From positions 15,139 to 22,164 of the forward strand of contig MGQS01000099.1 of the NCBI GenBank assembly GCA_001797905.1: a stretch of 7,026 bases of DNA. The letters run 5' to 3'. Both the position numbers and the translations under genes were made by a program. The notes beneath the pieces are model-generated. The model saw only the letters and a list, made by a program, of their open reading frames with translations, ran no database searches and was not told the DNA's origin. Within the stretch, counting starts at the first letter, position 1. Each line of letters opens with the position of its first letter. Of the stretch, positions 1 through 5,108 are shown piece by piece. This DNA is from Deltaproteobacteria bacterium RBG_16_54_11 (GTDB lineage: Bacteria; Desulfobacterota; B13-G15; RBG-16-54-18).

Positions 1-690
1 CGGACCTTCAGCAGCTATGTAGACCTCATCGTGATGCGCCACCCCCAGGCGGGGTTCGCCGAGAGGATCGCGTTTCTCCTGAACCAGATCAGCAGACCGG
101 TACCCGTCATCAACGCCGGTTCGGGGAAGGATCAACATCCCACCCAGGCCCTGTTGGATATTTACACGCTCCATCGCTCCTTTGAGAACTACGGGGGGAT
201 TGACGGCAAGAGGATCGCCTTTGTCGGTGATCTGAAGAGGGGCAGGACCGTGAGATCCCTGGCATATCTCTTACGGAACTACAGCGGTGTCAAGCTCTAC
301 TTCGTCGCCCCCCAAGAGTTGCAGATGGAGGAAGACCTTAAAGGATACCTCCAGGAGCAACAGGTGCAGTTTGAGGAGAGGGATAACCTCAAGGAGGTCA
401 TCCCCTCCGTGGATGCCGTCTACATGACCCGGATCCAAGATGAATATGATGAGGCAGGAGAATCGAAGCGGATAGACTACTCCGCGTACTACTTTAAGAA
501 AGAATACTTGAAGATCCTGCCTCCCAATACCATCATCATGCACCCCCTGCCCAGGCGGGACGAATTACCCCGGGAGATAGATGCGGATAAACGGGCCATA
601 TATTGGCGTCAGGTGCGCAACGGCATGTGGGTCCGGGTAAGCCTCATCGCCCAGATATTTCGCAAGGACAAGGACATCAAAGAGTACTAG
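1..690 (+). CDS. pyrB: Aspartate carbamoyltransferase catalytic chain, 5' end cut by the window
   Basis: Transfers the carbamoyl group of carbamoyl phosphate to L-aspartate, the committed step of de novo pyrimidine synthesis in the cytoplasm. The frame is open from base 1, giving 229 visible residues. Visible family motifs are IVMRHPQ (10-16), HPTQALLD (46-53, substrate binding), GDLKRGRTVRSL (about 76-87, with the GRT arginine), YMTRIQ (141-146) and HPLPRRDE (181-188), which is the loop that closes on carbamoyl phosphate. The C-terminal YWRQVRNGMWVR block matches the usual YFxQxxxGxxxR helix. About 95-100 N-terminal residues, including the STRTR carbamoyl-phosphate loop, lie left of the window, so the start and promoter cannot be judged. 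The GTG and ATG codons at 31 and 34 are internal codons, not starts. The TAG stop lies inside a CTAG that also supplies the stop of the convergent lepB. No terminator hairpin is seen. HPTQ plus TRIQ fits this enzyme better than ornithine carbamoyltransferase. Confidence 0.96.
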   Translation, partial: RTFSSYVDLIVMRHPQAGFAERIAFLLNQISRPVPVINAGSGKDQHPTQALLDIYTLHRSFENYGGIDGKRIAFVGDLKRGRTVRSLAYLLRNYSGVKLYFVAPQELQMEEDLKGYLQEQQVQFEERDNLKEVIPSVDAVYMTRIQDEYDEAGESKRIDYSAYYFKKEYLKILPPNTIIMHPLPRRDELPREIDADKRAIYWRQVRNGMWVRVSLIAQIFRKDKDIKEY

Positions 691-1301
691 TGGATGAGGC
701 TGCCGATCCTCTTCCAACGAACCTTTGACGCAAGAGAGGGAGCCCGCCAGTCCCACGACCAATACATGATAAAGGCCCTTCCCAATACATCATCGAGGGG
801 TACGTACCCCCAATAACGACTGTCTTCGCTGTTGTCCCTGTTATCCCCCATGACAAAGAGCGAGTTCGGAGGGACCATTTTCGGCCCATAGGTATCACGG
901 GCCGACGGTCCCCACGAGCTGAAAACCCCCCAGGGGTCTTCGATAAGGCGATCGTTGATATAGATCTTCCGCTCCCTGATCTCCACCTGGTCCCCCGGAA
1001 GCCCAATGACCCGCTTGATGTAGTCCTTGCTCCGATCGTTGGGGAAGATAAAGACGATAACATCCCCCCGCCGGGGTTTGGAAAAGGCGAATACCTTTTT
1101 GCCGATCACGGGTATCCTGATACCGTACATAAACTTGTTGACCAGGATATGATCACCGACCAGGAGGGTCGGCTCCATGGAGCTGGAGGGGATCTTGAAA
1201 GCCTGGACCACGAAGCTCCTGACAAAGAGGGCAATGACCAACGCAATGACGAGGGTCTCTGCATATTCCCTCACCTTGCTCTTTTTCTTCACCGCAGACA
1301 T
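687..1301 (-). CDS. lepB: Signal peptidase I
   Basis: Membrane-anchored serine protease that removes signal peptides from exported proteins on the outer face of the inner membrane. The 204-residue product has a short basic N-terminus and one hydrophobic anchor (about 13-35). The catalytic box IPSSSMEPTL follows, with nucleophile Ser41. The general-base lysine is Lys96 in YIKRVIGLPGD, and the GDNRDNS signature is at 152-158. Length and a single anchor are typical of the short bacterial form. The ATG at 1301 is chosen because GGAGGT ends nine bases upstream. A GTG at 1322 in the same frame would make that Shine-Dalgarno sequence part of the gene. It is the last gene of the minus-strand string, directly after a decayed lepA 3' end, the gene that classically precedes lepB. 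Its TAG stop shares bases 688-689 with the stop of convergent pyrB. Confidence 0.96.
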   Translation of the reverse strand: MSAVKKKSKVREYAETLVIALVIALFVRSFVVQAFKIPSSSMEPTLLVGDHILVNKFMYGIRIPVIGKKVFAFSKPRRGDVIVFIFPNDRSKDYIKRVIGLPGDQVEIRERKIYINDRLIEDPWGVFSSWGPSARDTYGPKMVPPNSLFVMGDNRDNSEDSRYWGYVPLDDVLGRAFIMYWSWDWRAPSLASKVRWKRIGSLIH

Positions 1302-1310
1302 TCGCTCAAT

Positions 1311-1317
1311 ACCTCCT
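1311..1317 (-). promoter_or_regulatory. Ribosome binding site that sets the lepB start
   Basis: Read on the minus strand, AGGAGGT lies nine bases (ATTGAGCGA) before the ATG at 1301. It is a near-perfect match to the 16S rRNA 3' end and decides the lepB start in favour of the ATG over the upstream in-frame GTG at 1322. The site falls just downstream of the old lepA stop codon at 1321-1319. Confidence 0.85.
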
Positions 1318-1318
1318 T

Positions 1319-1592
1319 TCACCTGACCTGTAAGAGGGCCAAGAAGGCCTCTTGAGGGAGAACTACCTTCCCCGCTCGCTTCATCAGCTTCTTTCCCTCC
1401 CGTTGCCTCTCCGACAATTTGTTCTTTCTGGCACCATCACCCCCGGAGCACTCGGCAGTCACCTGCTTGTGCAAAGGGGGGATTTTTCCCCTCGCAATAA
1501 TCCTACCTCCGCAGCCGCCTGGATCACCTTCTCGAACATCTGCCGGGGGTGCGATGACGGAGTAGTCTCTTGTCCGCGAGAGATCTCCGCTC
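1319..1592 (-). pseudogene. lepA: Decayed 3' remnant of lepA (elongation factor 4), frameshifted
   Basis: Intact LepA is a ribosome-associated translational GTPase of about 600 residues. Here only its last roughly 90 codons are recognisable. The final segment (1510-1322) reads GRIIARGKIPPLHKQVTAEC, then RKNKLSERQREGKK, then VLPQEAFLALLQV. These match the family C-terminus (IIARETxxALRKxVxAKCYGGD, RKxKLLExQKEGKKRMK, PQEAFxAxL). Just upstream, in a second frame (1548-1513), is PRQMFEKVIQAA, matching IPRQxFEVxIQAA. Further upstream, in a third frame (1592-1569), is ERRSLADK, matching ERGRxLxEKL. At least three small indels are therefore needed. Conserved positions are also altered (CYGGD to CSGGD, KLLE to KLSE, RETIKAL to RGKIPPL). 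The GTPase domains, EF-II, EF-G-like domains and most of the C-terminal region are absent, replaced by the SPOR gene. One frame remains open for 91 codons from an ATG at 1594 that overlaps the SPOR stop (ATGA), so a short peptide might still be made. That is possible but unsupported. Confidence 0.87.
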
Positions 1593-2250
1593 ATGGTCCT
1601 GATACCACCTTGGTCCCTTCGATGTTTTCCTCAACGGAGATCCGTTTCCGGGCCGCCTGGGCCTCCTGCAGCGTCGTATATCCCCCCAGCCTCACCCTGT
1701 ACCACAAGCCCATCCTCTCTATCTGCACGGGGACTACGTGGACTGCATATCCCTTTTTTATCAATCTGCTCTTCAGACCTTCGGCCGTTGCCTCTTCCTT
1801 GAACGAGGCAACCTGAACAAAGTAGAGCTCCTTGGGGGCCGGGGTCTTCTTAGTCTCCTCAGCCTTCGCGGTCTTTGGCGGAGGCGCCTTTGTCTCCCCC
1901 TTTTTTACCGTCTGCTCCTTGTGCGTCTCTTTCCCCGCACCCTCTTTTTTCGTCAGGGTCTCATAAAAAGTAAACCGCATCCGCTCATCTTTTTTCTCTG
2001 CGGGAGGAGATGACTTGTCTCTCTCGCTTCCATCCGTGCCTTTCTTTTCCTTCGTGGTGGCCATCGGAGAAGCTGCTTCTTGGGCAATACGCACCCGCTC
2101 TCGCTCCATCTGTATCCCCACTTTGACCCCCCCGATGAAGATCGCGAAGGCGAAGATCATACCCCCCATAATGACGAAGAACCTCTTGACCTGGGTGCGT
2201 TTTTGTCCCCTGGGGACACCCCTGGGAATGGATTCCTTATAGTCTTTCAT
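1591..2250 (-). CDS. SPOR-domain inner-membrane protein (FtsN/DedD-like)
   Basis: Probable bitopic cell-envelope protein of 219 residues. A basic cytoplasmic N-terminus (1-23) is followed by one transmembrane segment (about 24-42) and a long Lys/Glu/Pro/Thr-rich linker (about 50-140) that is probably periplasmic and disordered. The linker contains FTFYETL (93-99), a short FxFYxxL-type element often seen before SPOR domains. The C-terminal SPOR domain (about 142-208) runs from YFVQVASFKEEATAEGLKSR through LWYRVRLGGYTT to QAARKR. SPOR domains in this family bind septal peptidoglycan stripped of stem peptides, so a role in division or envelope remodelling is inferred. The architecture resembles FtsN or DedD, but orthology cannot be assigned. 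The ATG at 2250 is chosen because GGAG lies five bases upstream. The GTG directly before it would leave only two bases. The ATG overlaps the argS stop (TGATG), suggesting translational coupling. Confidence 0.88.
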   Translation of the reverse strand: MKDYKESIPRGVPRGQKRTQVKRFFVIMGGMIFAFAIFIGGVKVGIQMERERVRIAQEAASPMATTKEKKGTDGSERDKSSPPAEKKDERMRFTFYETLTKKEGAGKETHKEQTVKKGETKAPPPKTAKAEETKKTPAPKELYFVQVASFKEEATAEGLKSRLIKKGYAVHVVPVQIERMGLWYRVRLGGYTTLQEAQAARKRISVEENIEGTKVVSGP

Positions 2251-3914
2251 CACATCTCCGCCGGCGCTGCTATTCCCAACAAGCCCAATGCACTGCGCAC
2301 AACCCCCTGAATGACCTTGACCAAGAGGAACCGCGCCTTCGTCAGCTCTCTGTCATCTGAGATGATTCGGTGTTTGTTGTAGTAGCTGTGGAAGATGCCG
2401 GCCAAGTCCTGCAGGTAAGAGGTCAAGCGGTGGGGTTCCAAGGCGAGGGCCATCCCCTCCACGAACTCGGGGAAGATGGCTACCCGTTTAGCCAGCAACC
2501 TTTCCTCGGGGAGGCGCAGCAGGGCAATATCGACGTTGTCGAAGGTCGGTATCTCTACCCCTTTTTCCGCAGCCTTTTTAAAGATACTGGTTACCCTCGC
2601 ATGGACGTATTGCACATAATAGACGGGATTCTCCACCCCTTCCTTCTTGGCCAGCTCCAAATCAAAATCCAGAGGGGAATCGGCCCGGCGCAACAGGAAA
2701 AAATAACGGCAGGCATCCACCCCCACCTCCTGTATGACCTCCTTTAAGGAGGTGAATTCCCCTGTCCGGGTGGACATGCTCACCTGTTTTTTATCCCGCA
2801 ATAAGTTCACCAACTGCACGAGGATAACCTTAAAGATGGATTTGTCCAACCCCAGGGCCTGAACGGCAGCCTCCATGCGGGGTATATAGCCATGGTGGTC
2901 GGCCCCCCAGATATCCAGCAAGAGATCATAACCGCGATCATACTTGTCTTTGTGATAGGAGATGTCCGAGGCGAAATAGGTTGTCGCGTCGTTGCCCCTG
3001 ATCACCACCCTATCCTTTTCATCGCCAAAGAGGGTACTCTTAAACCAGAGGGCCCCTCCATCCTCATACAGGTACCCTTTGCCTCGCAGTTCTTCCAAAA
3101 GCCGAGGGGCCAGGCCGCTAGAGTATAAATCCGTCTCGCGATACCATCTATCGAAGCGGACCCGGAACCGTTCCAAATCGTCCTTGATCCACCCTAAGAT
3201 GAGGTGAGCGGCTTTTTCCCCCATGAGATTGATAACGTCCTCTTTCGGAGCACTGAGATACTTATCCCCTTCTTCTTTTTTGATGTCGTGGGCGATCTCC
3301 CTGATGTATGCGCCCTGATACCCATCGGGGGGAAAAGCAACCGCTCTTTCCCACTCCTCTAGGTACCGACTGTACACGGATTGCCCCAGGAGCTGCATCT
3401 GCGTGCCTCTGTCGTTGACATAATACTCCCGTTCAACCTTGTAACCGACCTTCTCCAAGAGGTTGGCAAGGGAGTCTCCAAAGGCGGCGATCCTCCCATG
3501 TCCGATGTGTAAGGGGCCGGTGGGGTTAGCGCTGAGAAATTCTACCAACGCGCGCTTCCCTTTCCCCAACTCCCCTGCACCATACCGCTCCCCCTGCCGG
3601 TCCGCCTCCCGTAAAAAATAATGCCAATATGCCTCCTTGAGAAAGAAGTTTATGAAGCCCGGCCCGGCCACCTCTATCCGCTCGATGATCCCCTCCGCGT
3701 CTTCTATAAACCTGACGATGGTCTCGGCAATGGCTCGGGGAGCCTTCTTGGTATGGGAGGCCATGGCCATGGCAACGTTGGTCGCGTAATCGCCATGCCT
3801 CTCGTCCCTGGGGTATCCAACGATGAGGGGTGGAAGCGCGCCCTCGGGCAACTCTCCTCGCTCCTGCGCCCTTGCAATGGCCCGCCTGATGATCTCGTTC
3901 AATCCCTTTTTCAC
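2250..3914 (-). CDS. argS: Arginyl-tRNA synthetase
   Basis: Class I aminoacyl-tRNA synthetase that charges tRNA-Arg with arginine in the cytoplasm. The 554-residue length is normal. Order of domains: an N-terminal tRNA D-loop-binding (Add-1) domain (about 1-90, with HGDYATNVAMA at 40-50), then the Rossmann catalytic core with VEFLSANPTGPLHIGHGR (124-141, HIGH at 136-139). The KMSKS-loop equivalent is VSMSTRTGEF (378-387), the degenerate form usual for ArgRS. The C-terminal DALR anticodon-binding helical domain (about 435-554) contains YVQYVHAR and FHSYYNKHRI. It ends LGLLGIAAPAEM, a typical family terminus. The start is a GTG at 3914 with AGGAG four bases upstream, the site lying inside the last codons of the nitrilase gene. 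Only one base separates the two genes. The stop overlaps the SPOR gene start, so the three genes are probably cotranscribed and translationally coupled. Confidence 0.97.
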   Translation of the reverse strand: MKKGLNEIIRRAIARAQERGELPEGALPPLIVGYPRDERHGDYATNVAMAMASHTKKAPRAIAETIVRFIEDAEGIIERIEVAGPGFINFFLKEAYWHYFLREADRQGERYGAGELGKGKRALVEFLSANPTGPLHIGHGRIAAFGDSLANLLEKVGYKVEREYYVNDRGTQMQLLGQSVYSRYLEEWERAVAFPPDGYQGAYIREIAHDIKKEEGDKYLSAPKEDVINLMGEKAAHLILGWIKDDLERFRVRFDRWYRETDLYSSGLAPRLLEELRGKGYLYEDGGALWFKSTLFGDEKDRVVIRGNDATTYFASDISYHKDKYDRGYDLLLDIWGADHHGYIPRMEAAVQALGLDKSIFKVILVQLVNLLRDKKQVSMSTRTGEFTSLKEVIQEVGVDACRYFFLLRRADSPLDFDLELAKKEGVENPVYYVQYVHARVTSIFKKAAEKGVEIPTFDNVDIALLRLPEERLLAKRVAIFPEFVEGMALALEPHRLTSYLQDLAGIFHSYYNKHRIISDDRELTKARFLLVKVIQGVVRSALGLLGIAAPAEM

Positions 3915-3915
3915 G

Positions 3916-4737
3916 TCACTCCTGCCGAGCCAGGAGAGAATAAGCCTCCGGCCTTCGATCTTTTAAGAAGGGCCACTCCTTCCGCACCCTCGATATCTCA
4001 TCGAGGGCAATCTCTACGAGGAAAATCCCCTCCTGGAGGCCTGTCGGTTCATCGACGAGGTCTCCCTCCGGGGAGATGCAAAAGCTCATACCGTAGAAAT
4101 CCTGTTTCGGCTCGCTCCCTACCCTGTTTACCCGCATGATGAAGAGCCCATTGACAATGGCGTTCGCTGCCAACACCTTCAGCCAGCGTTGTTGGGAGGC
4201 GAAGGCGGCGGCGGTGGGAGCAAAGACAATTTGAGCTCCCTGCAGGGCTAAATATCTGGTTCCCTCAGGAAAAAAGTTATCCCAACATATCTGCACACCG
4301 ATCTTTACGAGGCCCAGATCGAACACCGGAAACCCCTTGTCGCCAGGAGAGAAATAAGCCCGCTCCTCCCAGAGGGGGATTTGGGGGACGTGGATCTTCC
4401 GGTAGGCGCCTGCGATCTCCCCTCGCTGATCGATTACGGCAGCCGTGTTAAAGTACCGATCGCCAGCCCTCTCGAAAAACGGACAGATCAGGGCGACCTC
4501 CTTTGCCTTGGCCAAGGTCTTCATGATTGCCACCGTAGGGCCATTCAGATCCTCAGCCAAGAGGAAGTTATCTTCATGGATATCTCTGGGGAACCAGTGG
4601 GTGTTGAATAACTCCTGAAAGCAGATGATCTGCGCGCCTTTTTCGGCGGCGAGCTCACCCATCCGCAAGGCCTTCCGGACATTATCATCCTTGTCCTCTC
4701 GGCAGACCATCTGTATGCCAGCGATCTTAATACCCAT
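3916..4737 (-). CDS. Carbon-nitrogen hydrolase, nitrilase superfamily (N-carbamoylputrescine amidase-like)
   Basis: Cytoplasmic amidohydrolase of 273 residues with the single alpha-beta-beta-alpha domain of the nitrilase superfamily. The catalytic residues are visible: Glu42 in FQELF, Lys114 in YRKIHVP and nucleophile Cys151 in VQICWDNFFPE. A second conserved glutamate, probably Glu125 in LWEERAYFSPGD, aligns with the YYEK glutamate of this branch. The block FSPGDKGFPVFD...KIGVQICWD resembles N-carbamoylputrescine amidase (AguB, polyamine synthesis) and beta-ureidopropionase-like enzymes. In both the substrate is an N-carbamoyl amine and the products are the free amine, CO2 and ammonia. The substrate cannot be fixed from sequence, because no agmatine deiminase or pyrimidine-catabolism gene is beside it, and the convergent pyrB is too distant to count as context. 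It is the first gene of the minus-strand string. The ATG at 4737 has GGGAGG three bases upstream, a slightly short spacing. It lies one base from argS. Confidence 0.88.
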   Translation of the reverse strand: MGIKIAGIQMVCREDKDDNVRKALRMGELAAEKGAQIICFQELFNTHWFPRDIHEDNFLLAEDLNGPTVAIMKTLAKAKEVALICPFFERAGDRYFNTAAVIDQRGEIAGAYRKIHVPQIPLWEERAYFSPGDKGFPVFDLGLVKIGVQICWDNFFPEGTRYLALQGAQIVFAPTAAAFASQQRWLKVLAANAIVNGLFIMRVNRVGSEPKQDFYGMSFCISPEGDLVDEPTGLQEGIFLVEIALDEISRVRKEWPFLKDRRPEAYSLLARQE

Positions 4738-4765
4738 AAGCCTCCCTATCCAGAGAATGGAACAC

Positions 4766-4793
4766 GTTACATCAAATATCCTTCCGTTGTCAA
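4766..4793 (-). promoter_or_regulatory. Probable sigma70 promoter of the nitrilase-argS-SPOR-lepB string
   Basis: On the minus strand a perfect TTGACA (4793-4788) is followed after 16 bases by TGTAAC (4771-4766), matching TATAAT at four of six positions. Transcription would start near 4759, leaving a short leader of about 20 bases before the ATG at 4737. The -35 box is convincing and the -10 box is only fair. The site drives the operon away from rpmB. Confidence 0.5.
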
Positions 4794-4843
4794 ATGCCCA
4801 TCCGGCGGTATTTGTGATCGATGATTTTCCGGGAAAGTTCTCC

Positions 4844-4872
4844 TTGACATCATCCCCAAAGAGGTTTATAAA
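4844..4872 (+). promoter_or_regulatory. Strong sigma70 promoter of rpmB
   Basis: A consensus -35 TTGACA (4844-4849) and a near-consensus -10 TATAAA (4867-4872, five of six) are separated by exactly 17 bases. The predicted start near 4879 gives a leader of about 20 bases before the rpmB ATG. The strength fits a ribosomal protein gene. It lies back to back with the operon promoter at 4793-4766, with 50 bases between the two -35 boxes. Confidence 0.82.
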
Positions 4873-4898
4873 AGAACACTCTGTAGAAGGGAGAGAGA

Positions 4899-5108
4899 AT
4901 GTCCAGGGTCTGCGAGATATGCGGCAAAAGTCCCATCACGGGCAATAACGTCAGCCATGCCAACAATAGGACCAAAAGGGTTTGGCTCCCAAACCTCCAA
5001 AGGGTACGAATCCTTCATGACGGCAAGGTAGCCAGGATGAGGGTGTGCACCAAGTGCATCAAGGCGGGACGGGTCGTCAAGGCCCCACGGGTCCCTGCCA
5101 CCCCTTAA
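4899..5108 (+). CDS. rpmB: 50S ribosomal protein L28 (zinc-binding, four-cysteine form)
   Basis: Small basic protein of the large ribosomal subunit, 69 residues. The family signature is clear: CEICGKSPITGNNVSHANN (5-23), followed by TKRVWLPNLQRVRI. Cysteine pairs at 5/8 and 50/53 (CEIC, CTKC) form the zinc ribbon of the C+ version. The ATG at 4899 has AAGGGAG five bases upstream and its own strong promoter. The tail KAPRVPATP runs a few residues past where many L28 proteins end. This extension is encoded in the 32 bases that overlap the end of the convergent rel gene. rpmG is not adjacent, unlike in enterobacteria. No terminator hairpin follows, so transcripts may read into the antisense of rel. 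Confidence 0.96.
   Translation: MSRVCEICGKSPITGNNVSHANNRTKRVWLPNLQRVRILHDGKVARMRVCTKCIKAGRVVKAPRVPATP

Noticed and set aside
1302..1322. GTG at 1322 as an upstream start for lepB, overlapping the lepA remnant stop as GTGA.
   Set aside because: It would place the strong AGGAGGT Shine-Dalgarno inside the gene and has only a weak site of its own. The ATG at 1301 is ideally spaced from that site and gives a normal LepB N-terminus.
1477..1495. G-rich/C-rich inverted repeat GGGGATTTTTCCCC, considered as a terminator.
   Set aside because: The stem is only about four pairs with an A/T loop, there is no following U run on either strand, and it sits in former lepA coding sequence.
1352..1816. A + strand open frame of 154 codons across the lepA remnant and the SPOR gene end.
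   Set aside because: It has no recognisable motif and is antisense to the SPOR domain. The minus strand explains this region as the lepA remnant.
3757..3776. Repeated CCATGG units, considered as a short tandem repeat.
   Set aside because: They encode the AMAMA stretch of the ArgRS N-terminal domain and reflect codon choice for alternating Ala and Met.
4826..4836. TTTCC-G-GGAAA inverted repeat upstream of the rpmB -35 box, considered as an operator.
   Set aside because: Five-base arms occur easily by chance and no known operator consensus is matched. It is kept only as a remark in the divergent-promoter finding.
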